A DNA stretch of 42,558 bases from an uncultured SAR116 cluster alpha proteobacterium (GCA_902630555.1 CACOVB010000006.1:1-42558); one strand, 5' to 3'; counted from the stretch's first letter, positions 19,042-28,700 are shown. The notes: generated by a model from the letters alone, not told the origin. A program made the numbers and translations.

Positions 19042-19743
19042 TTATGACCCTTCTATTTTATTCTCAAAATATGTTTGCTGTTTGCCTCTTAAAATTATAT
19101 CAAATCTATAACCAAGTATTTTTTCCTTATCTGTTTTTGAAAGATCTAATTTCCCAACAAGTAATTTCCTAGCATTTATATCAGGTATAGAATTTACCAT
19201 TGGACAAGATTTTATTAATGGATCACCCTCAAAATACATTTGAGTAATTAATCTTTGAAGGAACATTGAACCAAACAAAGAGAAATGAATATGTTTTGGT
19301 CTCCATTCAATACCTCTATTTGGATATGGATAGGCCCCAGGTTCAATAGTTTTAAATATATAATAACCATCAGAAGAGGTTATAAACCTTCCACAGCCTC
19401 CAAAATTTTCATCTAACTTAGTATTGCTAGGGTCATTTTGATGTCTATATTTCCCTCCTGCATTAGCTTGCCATATTTCAATTAAAACATCTTTCAAGGG
19501 ATTTCCATTTTCATCTTTAACAAAACCATGAACAAAGATTTCTTGTCCTAGTGCTTTTTCACCATTTTTAGAAAAGTTTAAAATTAAATTATTATCATTT
19601 TCATTTAAAATATTTTTGTTAAACAATGGCCCAGTTATTTCAGAATTTGAAAAATTTATTAATAAAGGTTCATTTTCAGGTGACCTAACTATACTTGATT
19701 TATAGTCAGGAAATCTTCTAAGAGGTTGATGTTTTTTAATCAT
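19042..19743 (-). CDS. pcaH: Protocatechuate 3,4-dioxygenase beta subunit
   Basis: VHGFVKDENGNPLKDVLIEIWQANAGGKYRHQNDPSNTKLDENFGGCGRFITSSDGYYIFKTIEPGAYPYPNRGIEWRPKHIHFSLFG. Confidence 0.94.
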   Translation of the reverse strand: MIKKHQPLRRFPDYKSSIVRSPENEPLLINFSNSEITGPLFNKNILNENDNNLILNFSKNGEKALGQEIFVHGFVKDENGNPLKDVLIEIWQANAGGKYRHQNDPSNTKLDENFGGCGRFITSSDGYYIFKTIEPGAYPYPNRGIEWRPKHIHFSLFGSMFLQRLITQMYFEGDPLIKSCPMVNSIPDINARKLLVGKLDLSKTDKEKILGYRFDIILRGKQQTYFENKIEGS

Positions 19744-19750
19744 ATTTATA

Positions 19751-20170
19751 TTAAAACATTATTATGTAACATAAAATTATAATACAAATCACTATTTGTA
19801 AAATATTGATTAATACTGAATACCTATGAAGTTTTTCAAATTTAACTTTAGACAAATTATCACTTTTATTTATTTCGTCTTTAGCTTTATTAATTAATGG
19901 AGTTAGATATTGTCTTGAAAAAAGAAACCCAACAAAAATCAAAACAAAACTTGAAATAATAATTAAATCATTCTCTAGATATGAAACTATTAAACCGATT
20001 AAACTAATAATTATGCCAAACAAATAATATTTAGGGAAAAAAGACCTTAAAAATAGGCTAGATTGTTTTTCATTTAAATTTTTAAAAATGCTTGGGGCAA
20101 CAACTATAGGAAAAAAAACCATAAAACCTAAAATCATTCCAAGAATTAATGTAATCAAATTTGTCTCCAA
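19751..20170 (-). CDS. Small multi-TM protein, DUF4149-like
   Basis: 139 aa, four hydrophobic segments; ILGMILGFMVFFPIVVAPSIFKNL pattern. Confidence 0.5.
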   Translation of the reverse strand: METNLITLILGMILGFMVFFPIVVAPSIFKNLNEKQSSLFLRSFFPKYYLFGIIISLIGLIVSYLENDLIIISSFVLIFVGFLFSRQYLTPLINKAKDEINKSDNLSKVKFEKLHRYSVLINILQIVICIIILCYIIMF

Positions 20171-20217
20171 AAAAATACTTTAAATATTGAACATATTATT
20201 ATTTAATATCTTATATT

Positions 20218-20754
20218 ATGACTAAAAATTATGACGTCCAAGTTTTAATCGACGAATTAAAAATTAAAAATAGAATAAAAGATTTAAGTAGCGAAATAAA
20301 TCAATTTTATAAAAATACAAACAAACTTTTAGTAGTTGGTCTGTTAAGAGGTTCTTTTGTCTTTATAGCTGATTTAGCGAGAGAAATTAAAGTACCAGTA
20401 GAAATAGACTTTATGACAGTTTCTAGCTATGGAAACTCTATGGTAAGCTCTCATAATGTTCGCATATTGAGTGATTTAAATACAGATATAAAAAATACTG
20501 ACGTGCTTCTTGTAGAAGATATTATAGACACTGGACATACTCTCAACCAAGTAATTAAAATGCTTAATGAAAGAGAGCCAAAATCCTTAGAAGTTTGTTG
20601 CCTTTTAAATAAATCATCAAGACGAGAAACGGATATAAATGTTAACTGGGTAGGTTTTGACATACCTGACGAGTTTGTAGTTGGCTATGGAATTGATTAT
20701 GCGCAAAATAATAGAAATCTACCTTACATTGGTAAAGTAGTTCAAGCAAATTAA
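20218..20754 (+). CDS. hpt: Hypoxanthine(-guanine) phosphoribosyltransferase
   Basis: LVVGLLRGSFVFIADLAREI; PRPP loop VLLVEDIIDTGHTL; DEFVVGYGIDYAQNNRNLPYIG. Confidence 0.93.
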   Translation: MTKNYDVQVLIDELKIKNRIKDLSSEINQFYKNTNKLLVVGLLRGSFVFIADLAREIKVPVEIDFMTVSSYGNSMVSSHNVRILSDLNTDIKNTDVLLVEDIIDTGHTLNQVIKMLNEREPKSLEVCCLLNKSSRRETDINVNWVGFDIPDEFVVGYGIDYAQNNRNLPYIGKVVQAN

Positions 20755-21077
20755 ATCAAGCTATTGTCAATCCATTTCAAGTATTCTTTATTTCCATTAT
20801 CAATGGGTATTTTTAAAATACATGGAACTTCATAAGAATGTTTTTCTAAAATTAGTTTTTTAAGTAAAGGATATTTACTTGAATTAGTTTTTAAAATTAA
20901 AAGAGTTTCATCATCATTTTGAAGTTTTTTGTTCCATTTATAAACAGATTTCATTTTGGGAAAAATATTACCACAAGCTGCAAGATTTTTTTCTACTGCT
21001 GAATTTGCTAAAGTAAGAGCTTCCTCTTCATTCTTAGTAGTAATGTAGGCAAGAAAAAAGTTTGTAGTTTTAGACAT
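20751..21077 (-). CDS. cutA: CutA-family divalent cation tolerance protein
   Basis: 108 aa; EEALTLANSAVEKNLAACGNIFPKMKSVYKWNKKLQNDDETLLILKT...YEVPCILKIPIDNGNKEYLKWI. Confidence 0.9.
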   Translation of the reverse strand: MSKTTNFFLAYITTKNEEEALTLANSAVEKNLAACGNIFPKMKSVYKWNKKLQNDDETLLILKTNSSKYPLLKKLILEKHSYEVPCILKIPIDNGNKEYLKWIDNSLI

Positions 21078-21078
21078 C

Positions 21079-22209
21079 TTATTCCCATGGTTTTATAACT
21101 ACTTTAATTGCACCATCAATTCTTTCCCTTGCATATTTTAAAGCAGTTGGCAATTCATTCATTTTAAATGTGTGTGTATGTACAAGTTTAGCATTAAACC
21201 TTTTTTGTTTCATAAAAGCCATTGCTCTATGCGTTGCACTTTTACCTTCACCTCTTATGCCATACATATAAATATTATTTATTACCATGTAAGGAATATT
21301 AACTTTTATTGGATCATGGGGGAAAGCTGCCAAACAAATTTTTCCACCTCTATTAGTCATCATAATTGCATCATCTAAAGCTTTTTCTGTTCCAGCACAT
21401 TCAACAACATAATCTACACCTAAATTTCCAACTAAAGATTTAACCGAATCAACAATGTCATTTTCTTCTTTTACATTTAAAACAAAATCAGCTCCAAGTT
21501 TTTTTCCTATTTCAAGTCTATCGTTTCTTGTGCCAATTAATATAACTGGATCTGCACCAAGAGCTTTTGCTACCGCCACTCCTAACAAACCAATAGGACC
21601 AGGACCAATTACAACTAGACTTTCACCTGCTACTAAACCACCTAATTCAGTTAAACCATACATCGTCGTACCTGCGGTTACAACGAGTGTTGCTTCTTCA
21701 TCCGTCATATCATCAGGTACTTTGATTAGCGTATTGATATGATTAATTGCATATTGTTTAAATCCACCATCAGAAGTGAAACCATTTGCTCTATGACCTT
21801 TATTCTTTTTTCCATAATTCAGTCCATAATTATGACATGATGTATACATCCCCATTCTACATCTTTTACATTGTCCACATCCTGAATGTATTTCTACTGT
21901 AACTCTATCTCCAATTTGAAACTCGTCAACTGAAGGACCTAGTGCAACAACTGTACCCATATATTCATGACCTGGAGTAAACTCTTTATTAAAAGGCTTC
22001 TCTCCTTCAATCAATGCTGGAGGACCATAACTTATAACATCCAAATCTGTAGCACATATAGCAACTGCATCTATTTTTACCAAAACTTCTGAGTACCCAG
22101 GATTGGGTATCGCTTTTGTTTTTAATTCCAAGTCATTGGGACTTTTTAAAACCCAAGCTTTCATATCTTTTGGTAATGAATATTTTTTTGAAACTTTTAT
22201 ATCATCCAT
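21079..22209 (-). CDS. Zinc-dependent medium-chain alcohol dehydrogenase
   Basis: GHEYMGTVVALG; structural zinc motif CGQCKRCRMGMYTSC; Rossmann VVIGPGPIGLLG. Confidence 0.9.
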   Translation of the reverse strand: MDDIKVSKKYSLPKDMKAWVLKSPNDLELKTKAIPNPGYSEVLVKIDAVAICATDLDVISYGPPALIEGEKPFNKEFTPGHEYMGTVVALGPSVDEFQIGDRVTVEIHSGCGQCKRCRMGMYTSCHNYGLNYGKKNKGHRANGFTSDGGFKQYAINHINTLIKVPDDMTDEEATLVVTAGTTMYGLTELGGLVAGESLVVIGPGPIGLLGVAVAKALGADPVILIGTRNDRLEIGKKLGADFVLNVKEENDIVDSVKSLVGNLGVDYVVECAGTEKALDDAIMMTNRGGKICLAAFPHDPIKVNIPYMVINNIYMYGIRGEGKSATHRAMAFMKQKRFNAKLVHTHTFKMNELPTALKYARERIDGAIKVVIKPWE

Positions 22210-22262
22210 ATTATCTAAATATTATATGAGTTTTAAAAACTTAAAAAGTTTTTTATAAAACA

Positions 22263-22298
22263 AGTGGACACATTAAGTGTCCACTATAATTTTTTTTT
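22263..22298. terminator. Hairpin terminator-like element
   Basis: Perfect 9-bp stem AGTGGACAC-ATTAA-GTGTCCACT; AT-rich tracts on both sides (ATAATTTTTTTTT on +, TTGTTTTAT on -). Confidence 0.6.
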
Positions 22299-22327
22299 GG
22301 AGGATATCGTTATACTTTAACTTACGA

Positions 22328-23260
22328 CTATTTATTATTTTTGTTTAATAACTCTTTTTGTAAGTTTAAAATATTATCAATATGAAATTCTGCTTCATAT
22401 CTTTGAGCTTCATCAAATTCTTGAATATTACCTCTACATACATCTGTAGAAAATATTTCTTCAGCAACTCTTAACATTTTATAAAACTTAATTGATATAT
22501 CTATATGCTGATGCGCAAAAGAAATAGCTGGTAGAATTCTATAAAAAAGTTTTCTTGCCTCTTTTTCTTCGTTATTTATCATCAAATTATAAACAGAATT
22601 ATAAATTGTTTCCATGGTAGAAGGTATAAATCCATGAACGCCTCTTCTCATAGCCTCTATAAAACCAGTTGCAGCCCACCCTCCAGTAAGATGTAATTTA
22701 TTTTTTGTTAAATTTATAATATTTGAATATTTTTTTCCTGAGTTTACAACTTCTACTTTTAAGGATTTAAAATTTGAAACCTCATTAATAAGATTTTGAA
22801 TTATTGCATCTGAAAGACCATATCCATCCCAAGACAAATCTTGTATCATCAAATGAGATGGTCCAATTTCATTTATTTTTTTGTAAAAGGCTATCAAATC
22901 ACCTTCACTTAAATTGAGTGGAGCTTGAATTAAAACCCATTTAATTTTTTTTTGTCTTGCAAGATCAACTAAAGAATAAATTTCTTCTATTTTTTGTGAA
23001 CTACATCCAAAAATAATTGGAATTATATTTCTGCTTATATCTAATACAAATTCCATCATTTCTGCTTTTTCATTAAATGTTAAATTTTGAGTTTCACCTG
23101 CAACAGCTGACAAAAGCATACCAGCACAATTCGTGTCTATCGTATGTAAAACTAACTTTTCAAGACTTTTATAATCTATAGATTTATTATTTTTAAATGG
23201 TGTATGTAAACTAGGTATGATTCCATTTAAATCATTAATAGGAGAAAGTTTGGCATTCAT
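22328..23260 (-). CDS. Dihydrodipicolinate synthase/N-acetylneuraminate lyase family protein
   Basis: LNGIIPSLHTPFKNNKSIDYKSLEKLVLHTID...AGMLLSAVAGETQNLTFNEK; TIM-barrel aldolase pattern. Confidence 0.8.
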   Translation of the reverse strand: MNAKLSPINDLNGIIPSLHTPFKNNKSIDYKSLEKLVLHTIDTNCAGMLLSAVAGETQNLTFNEKAEMMEFVLDISRNIIPIIFGCSSQKIEEIYSLVDLARQKKIKWVLIQAPLNLSEGDLIAFYKKINEIGPSHLMIQDLSWDGYGLSDAIIQNLINEVSNFKSLKVEVVNSGKKYSNIINLTKNKLHLTGGWAATGFIEAMRRGVHGFIPSTMETIYNSVYNLMINNEEKEARKLFYRILPAISFAHQHIDISIKFYKMLRVAEEIFSTDVCRGNIQEFDEAQRYEAEFHIDNILNLQKELLNKNNK

Positions 23261-23586
23261 CCTATTTTTGTGCCATTTTCAACATTAGGATTTACTCCAA
23301 GCAATTTGACTTCTTTATCTGTAATTGCCCCTAAAATTAAGACTTCAGATAAAACGCCAGCAATATTTTTTTGTGGAAAATTAGTTACAGCTATAATTTT
23401 TCTATTTAATAATTCATTTTTTGAATAGTTTGTAATTTGAGCAGATGATTTTTTTATTCCATCTTTTTCTCCAAAATCTATATCTATTACATAAGCTGGC
23501 TTTCTTGCTTTTTTATTTTCTTTAACATCAACAATTGTTCCTACTTGAATATTAAATTTAATGAAATTTTCAAAATTAATTTCCAT
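23257..23586 (-). CDS. csaA: CsaA-type tRNA-binding domain protein
   Basis: FIKFNIQVGTIVDVKENKKARKPAYVIDIDFGEKDGIKKSSAQITNYS...IAVTNFPQKNIAGVLSEVLILGA. Confidence 0.9.
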   Translation of the reverse strand: MEINFENFIKFNIQVGTIVDVKENKKARKPAYVIDIDFGEKDGIKKSSAQITNYSKNELLNRKIIAVTNFPQKNIAGVLSEVLILGAITDKEVKLLGVNPNVENGTKIG

Positions 23587-23937
23587 TTAACTTTTTAAAA
23601 CTTTACTTTTTAAAGTCTTTTGATCAGACATCTTTACAACTTTTGATGAATTTAAATACCCACCTTCATCAATCTTTAAAGTTCTATAAAGCAAGTCACC
23701 TTCAACTTTCCCAGTCGACATGACATGTAATTTTTCCACAGATATATCAGCTTTAATTTGTCCTTCTACGATAATTTCTTGAGCCGTAATATTCCCAATA
23801 AAGAATGCATTTTCATTAATAATAAGTTTATCAATTTTTATTGTTCCTTTAAAAGTTCCACTCAAATTTAAATTACCTGATCCAAAGTAGTTTCCTTCAA
23901 AATTATCATCAAATCTAATTTTCGAATCATATTTCAT
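23587..23937 (-). CDS. Bactofilin family protein
   Basis: FSGTFKG-type beta-helix repeats: GNLNLSGTFKGTIKIDKLIINENAFFIGNITAQEIIVEGQIKADISVEKLHVMSTGKVEGDL. Confidence 0.85.
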   Translation of the reverse strand: MKYDSKIRFDDNFEGNYFGSGNLNLSGTFKGTIKIDKLIINENAFFIGNITAQEIIVEGQIKADISVEKLHVMSTGKVEGDLLYRTLKIDEGGYLNSSKVVKMSDQKTLKSKVLKS

Positions 23938-24004
23938 ATTTTTTCACTAATAATACCATTTACTTTATAATTTTATAAATCTAGATAAAGTGCTATAATA
24001 TATC

Positions 24005-24139
24005 ATGTTTATTACAATAATAAATAAATTAAAACTTTCTTTTTTTATTTTCCTAATAATATCAATAATTATATCGCTACCTATTGTTGCCAAAAATAAT
24101 CAGCTACTTCAAAATGTTTTATCTTTTTGTGGCTTTTAA
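24005..24139 (+). CDS. Possible 44-aa small secreted or membrane peptide
   Basis: Hand translation: MFITIINKLKLSFFIFLIISIIISLPIVAKNNQLLQNVLSFCGF*; sub-threshold ORF in an otherwise empty 302-bp gap. Confidence 0.3.
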   Translation: MFITIINKLKLSFFIFLIISIIISLPIVAKNNQLLQNVLSFCGF

Positions 24140-24239
24140 AAATTCCTCTTTTTTAATCTAATAATTATATTTCAATTAATAAATTGACATAACTTAGCAT
24201 CTCATTATTTTAATAAAAAATTTAAATAGCAATTTAACT

Positions 24240-24833
24240 ATGAACATAAAAAGACAACTAATAATTCCTTGTACTTTAATTGGTCTATTAATTTTAATAC
24301 CTATTTATTCACTTGTGGTAAGTTATTTTAAGTCAGCTTCGTCTTTATCATTAAAATCTACTTTAACTGAAGTGAATCTCTTTTCACATCATGGAAAAAT
24401 AGTTAATATTAAAGATTTTAAAGATACACCTACTTTGCTTTTTTTTGGATTTACTCATTGTCCTGAAGTTTGCCCTACAACTCTGTCTAATTTGTTAAAT
24501 AATATTGAATTGCTAGAGAAAAATAAAAAAAATTATAGAGTTTTATTTGTAACTTTAGACCCAGAAAGAGATACTATAAATATTTTAAATGATTATCTAC
24601 AAAACTTTAATTCATCTGTGATTGGTTTAACTGGTGAATTAAATGAAATAAATAAATTTGCTAAAAATTGGAATATTTATTGGGAAAAAGTTTCCGAAGG
24701 AGATGACTATACAATTAATCACACAACCACAGTATTTATGATTAATAAAAATGGAAATTTTGCTGGAACAATAGCCTGGGGAGAAAGTGATAAATCTATA
24801 AAATTAAAACTACAAAAACTTCTTAATTTGTAA
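24240..24833 (+). CDS. SCO1/SenC family protein
   Basis: TPTLLFFGFTHCPEVCPTTLSNLL (CxxxC), LFVTLDPERDTINILNDYL, distal His in TINHTTTVFMINKNG. Confidence 0.9.
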   Translation: MNIKRQLIIPCTLIGLLILIPIYSLVVSYFKSASSLSLKSTLTEVNLFSHHGKIVNIKDFKDTPTLLFFGFTHCPEVCPTTLSNLLNNIELLEKNKKNYRVLFVTLDPERDTINILNDYLQNFNSSVIGLTGELNEINKFAKNWNIYWEKVSEGDDYTINHTTTVFMINKNGNFAGTIAWGESDKSIKLKLQKLLNL

Positions 24834-25575
24834 TTCTATAACCAAATGATCTGATAATTTTTTTAGTATCTTTAGATTTTAAAAAATTAAAAAATAACTT
24901 TGCCTTATTATTATTTTTTGCATTTTCTAAAAGAATAACATCTTGTTTAATTGGTGAATAAAGATTTTGTGGTATTTCTTTGAAATATCCCAATTCATAT
25001 TTTTTAAGTTTAAGCTTATCTGAATTAGAAATGATGCCTAAATCAACATTACCTGAATAAATAAATGATGAAACTTGGTTAATATTTGAAGCAAGAATTA
25101 TCTTATTTTCAAATATAGACAACATACCTAAACTTTCTAAAACCTGCTTAGAAGCACGCCCATATGGTGAAAATTTAGGATTAGCTATAACAATTTTATT
25201 TGATAATCTTTTTAAAAGTATATTTTCAAATTTAATTTGGTTATCTATTTTTGTTTTGGAAAAAATTATAAGACTTCCAATAGCGTAAGTGAATTTAGAA
25301 ACTTTAATTTTTTTATTATCTGGTATCTTTTGAATTGTTAACCGATCTGCAGATAAAAATATATCAATTGGTGCTTTATTTAAAATTTGAGCAAAAAGTT
25401 TAGCTGTTGATCCCGTAGATATTTTAAAAGATGTTTTATTGTTTTTTAAAAATTCTTTTTTTATTAAATTTAATGGTTCTATAAAATTTGATGCAACGGC
25501 AACATGAATTTTTTCGTATCCAAAAGAATTAAAGCTATAAAAAAGAAAAAAAATAAAAAGAATGAATTTTATCAT
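24823..25575 (-). CDS. modA: ModA-like molybdate/oxyanion ABC transporter substrate-binding protein
   Basis: VAVASNFIEPLNLIKKEF, ISTGSTAKLFAQILNKAPIDIFLSADRLTIQK, IANPKFSPYGRASKQVLESLGM. Confidence 0.85.
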   Translation of the reverse strand: MIKFILFIFFLFYSFNSFGYEKIHVAVASNFIEPLNLIKKEFLKNNKTSFKISTGSTAKLFAQILNKAPIDIFLSADRLTIQKIPDNKKIKVSKFTYAIGSLIIFSKTKIDNQIKFENILLKRLSNKIVIANPKFSPYGRASKQVLESLGMLSIFENKIILASNINQVSSFIYSGNVDLGIISNSDKLKLKKYELGYFKEIPQNLYSPIKQDVILLENAKNNNKAKLFFNFLKSKDTKKIIRSFGYRITN

Positions 25576-25896
25576 TTATTTAAATTTTAAATCTAAATCC
25601 TGCAACCCTCTTGAAACTTCAAGTTCACAATCTCCTTCAAATCTAGTAACTTGACCACCCATTTCTTTTATTTGATCCCAAAATTTATTTGATTTAGTTG
25701 TTCTAACTTCCTCCATTTCTTGCTTTGTTCTAAATACATGAAATATTTCTACTTGATTTTCTGTTCTATCAACAAAACATCTCAACATTAATCCATTATT
25801 TTGAAATAAATCATTACTCCAATCTTTTAAAGCAAGAATAATTGCCTTTTTTGCTAATTCATTTTGTACTTTAATTGTTACATTAACTGCATACAT
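25576..25896 (-). CDS. Hypothetical small protein, possibly dimeric alpha-beta barrel fold
   Basis: 106 aa; length and strand pattern vaguely ABM-like; abuts modA. Confidence 0.45.
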   Translation of the reverse strand: MYAVNVTIKVQNELAKKAIILALKDWSNDLFQNNGLMLRCFVDRTENQVEIFHVFRTKQEMEEVRTTKSNKFWDQIKEMGGQVTRFEGDCELEVSRGLQDLDLKFK

Positions 25897-25916
25897 AAAT
25901 CCCTCTTATGTCTAAA

Positions 25917-26690
25917 TTAAAATTTAATCTCATCATTTATTTTTATAGTACCCTTGTTCAAAACTCTTCCATATACACCTAGATCATAATGACCATAAAT
26001 TTTTTGAAGTTGATTGGGTATATTCAAATCCCTTAAACCAGTTTTGGGATTCACATTAGTAGCAGCACACCTTTTTGTTTTTCTAAATATTTCAAATTTA
26101 ACACCTCCAATGGTAATAATTTTTCCTAACCAATTAAATTCTTCCCATGCTTTTATTCCTGAAAAAATTACATTACCTCTAAATCTATTGTAATTAACTT
26201 CTTTTTTAATCTTTACTTCAAAATCATTTATAGTATCCAAATTTATAAATGATAAAGCCTTATCAGGTATATCTGAAAAAGAATGTTTATTGTTGTTTTT
26301 AACATCAGATTTGTCTGTAATTAATCTTGGTTGTTTCTTTAAATTAATGTTGAGAAAATTTGCTAAGCATAAATTTAATGTTTTTATATCATTATTATTG
26401 TTTAAGAAACCATTGAAAATTTCTTTATCTTTATAATTCAATGTCAAAAATTTAGTTTTTAAATTGATTTGAGGCTCCAATAAAGATAGTTTTTCTTCCT
26501 TAACTAACGCAAGAAAATTTGTTTTTTTCATATGAATTAAAGATTTTTCACAAATATCATTTTCAAATTTTGCAAAAGCATATTTCCTATCACCTGAGAT
26601 TGTTGACCCTGGATATAGGTTTGCTGTATTCATGAATTCCCCATTAAGACCTTTTATAGGATAACGGATAATATATTTTACAAATGTCAT
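25917..26690 (-). CDS. MOSC domain protein
   Basis: YIIRYPIKGLNGE...; KRCAATNVNPKTGLRDLNIPNQLQKIYGHYDLGVYGRVLNKGTI. Confidence 0.85.
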   Translation of the reverse strand: MTFVKYIIRYPIKGLNGEFMNTANLYPGSTISGDRKYAFAKFENDICEKSLIHMKKTNFLALVKEEKLSLLEPQINLKTKFLTLNYKDKEIFNGFLNNNNDIKTLNLCLANFLNINLKKQPRLITDKSDVKNNNKHSFSDIPDKALSFINLDTINDFEVKIKKEVNYNRFRGNVIFSGIKAWEEFNWLGKIITIGGVKFEIFRKTKRCAATNVNPKTGLRDLNIPNQLQKIYGHYDLGVYGRVLNKGTIKINDEIKF

Positions 26691-26758
26691 AGTTTATAAT
26701 AATTGATATAAATAAAATATAAATATATTTAACTAATATAATTTATAGTGAATTATTA

Positions 26759-28255
26759 TTATTTATTACTAGATTTTAGTTTTTTAAGTACATCTGACAA
26801 TAATTTGATAGCAGTCTCATTATCTTCAATTTCTGTCTTATCTATAGATAAAGATAAGCCAGGTATATTTTTTTCAAATAAATTTTTATTTAAATTTAAA
26901 AAGCCAGTTACTTCATAAGTTTGTATTGGATAGGAGATACCCTTAACTTTTATTGATTTTTTTTTCTTACAAGCAATTTTATTTCTTACAAGAAGATACG
27001 TATCCTCTGATAAGAGAATTTTATTTACTTCTGAATTCGTTTCAAGTCGAGATGCTAAATTCACTCCATTTCCTATAATTGTATAATCTAGTCTGTCTTC
27101 TGAACCAAAATTACCAACAGTACATACGCCTGTGTGTATACCAATTCTAGCATTTAGTGGTTTTGCCAATCCTTTTTTTCTCCAAGTGTTTCTCAAGCTA
27201 TTTAATTTTTCTAACATTTCAATTGCCATAGATACACAGGATATAGCATCTTTTTCTTTTCCTTTTGTTTTGGGGTCGCCAAAAAATACTAAAATTGCAT
27301 CTCCAATAAATTTATCTATTGTTCCACCCCATTTTATGGCGATATTAGACATTTCAGTTAAATATTGTGTTAATAATTCGGTTAATACTTCAGGTTCTAA
27401 TCTTTCTGTAAGTTCAGTAAAACCTTGTAAATCAGAGAAAAAAACACTTAAGTGCTTTCTCTTGGTTTGAACCTTAACATCTAGTTTGCCAGAAAAAATA
27501 GACTCATACACTTGAGGAGAAAAATACTTAGCTAGCTTCTCTGAAAGTGCACGCAATTCAGAAGTTCTCTCTTCAACTTTTTTTTCAAGATTTAAGTTTA
27601 AATTTTCTAGCTGAAGGTGAGCATTATTCAATTCATTTAATCTTTTTTGTTCTAACTGGTAAAGTCTCGCATTTTGCAATGCGTTAGCTGTTTGATTTGC
27701 TAAAATTCCTATCAAAATCTCATCATCTTTATCAAATATATTTAACTTTACACTTTCAACTGAAAATACTCCCACTAACTCATCATCAATAAGCATTGGG
27801 ATAGCTACTTGACTTTCAGAATTTTTAAGCCCGGGCAACTCAATTTCATCTTGCAATTTTTTGTTATCTGAAACACTTACTTGCTTTCGAATAGCTTGCA
27901 TATAACTTCTCTGCATCCCTAAATTTGCCATTCTCATTAATTTTTTCTTCTGAGCTACAATACCAATTACGCCAATACCAAAATTGACCTTAGCACCTAT
28001 GCCTTTATTTTCGTAACCATACGTCTCTAATACATTAAGACTTTTTTTATCCTCGGAAACTAGAAGAATCATTGAGTGCTTAAAACCAAAATATTCATCC
28101 ATTAAAGAAAGCATTGTTGAAGCTATAACAGAAAGATTAAGTGATTTATTTATTTGACCAGAAATTTGTTTAATTATCTCAACTTCTTTAGTTCTTCTTT
28201 CCAAAAGATCAGTAATTTTTTTGGTTTCTATTTCAGATTGATTTTGCTTATTCAT
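26759..28255 (-). CDS. GAF domain-containing class III adenylate cyclase
   Basis: N-terminal GAF; cyclase domain with both metal Asp (FSDLQGFT, FIGDAILVFFGDP), GGTIDKFIGD lysine and DYTIIGNGVNLASRLE. Confidence 0.9.
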   Translation of the reverse strand: MNKQNQSEIETKKITDLLERRTKEVEIIKQISGQINKSLNLSVIASTMLSLMDEYFGFKHSMILLVSEDKKSLNVLETYGYENKGIGAKVNFGIGVIGIVAQKKKLMRMANLGMQRSYMQAIRKQVSVSDNKKLQDEIELPGLKNSESQVAIPMLIDDELVGVFSVESVKLNIFDKDDEILIGILANQTANALQNARLYQLEQKRLNELNNAHLQLENLNLNLEKKVEERTSELRALSEKLAKYFSPQVYESIFSGKLDVKVQTKRKHLSVFFSDLQGFTELTERLEPEVLTELLTQYLTEMSNIAIKWGGTIDKFIGDAILVFFGDPKTKGKEKDAISCVSMAIEMLEKLNSLRNTWRKKGLAKPLNARIGIHTGVCTVGNFGSEDRLDYTIIGNGVNLASRLETNSEVNKILLSEDTYLLVRNKIACKKKKSIKVKGISYPIQTYEVTGFLNLNKNLFEKNIPGLSLSIDKTEIEDNETAIKLLSDVLKKLKSSNK

Positions 28256-28307
28256 TTTAAATTATTTTATTTAAAAGAGATGTAGAGACATATTTTTAAA
28301 AATGATA

Positions 28308-28691
28308 TTAATCTGTGATTGAAAGAACCTCATACACGTCAGCTGCTTGCAGCTTAAAAATACCAGTCATTCCAGTCATAGATGCAATTGCTTGTAATTT
28401 CATGTCCATTTCCTCAAATAAATCACCTTCAGTTTCAGCATGGTCAAATTTCAGCTCTAAATTATATTGTTTTAGAGTTGACGGGTCTGAAATTGTTGCA
28501 TATGCGTAAGGGTTTTCAGATATATTTTTTTTTGTTTTATTAAAAAATTGAAATGATAATGCTACATGTTTTTCATCTACATACCATATTTGAGAGATAA
28601 CTGTTGTATTTGGTTCTCCATCTTTTGAACAACTCGTTATCCAACTTGGAAACATGCCCTGAAGCGAAGGTAAATGAATTTCCTTTATCAT
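28308..28691 (-). CDS. Pyridoxamine 5'-phosphate oxidase-like (PPOX fold) flavin/cofactor-binding protein
   Basis: WITSCSKDGEPNTTVISQIWYVDEKHVALSFQFFNKTKKNISENPYAYATI split-barrel pattern. Confidence 0.8.
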   Translation of the reverse strand: MIKEIHLPSLQGMFPSWITSCSKDGEPNTTVISQIWYVDEKHVALSFQFFNKTKKNISENPYAYATISDPSTLKQYNLELKFDHAETEGDLFEEMDMKLQAIASMTGMTGIFKLQAADVYEVLSITD

Positions 28692-28700
28692 ACTTTTGAA

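Noticed and set aside
24005-24139. Type I toxin-antitoxin hydrophobic toxin
   Set aside because: Only hydrophobicity supports it; no antisense promoter, repeat or known toxin motif seen.
27132-27470. 112-aa plus-strand ORF opposite the adenylate cyclase
   Set aside because: Mirror of the conserved cyclase domain; no independent support.
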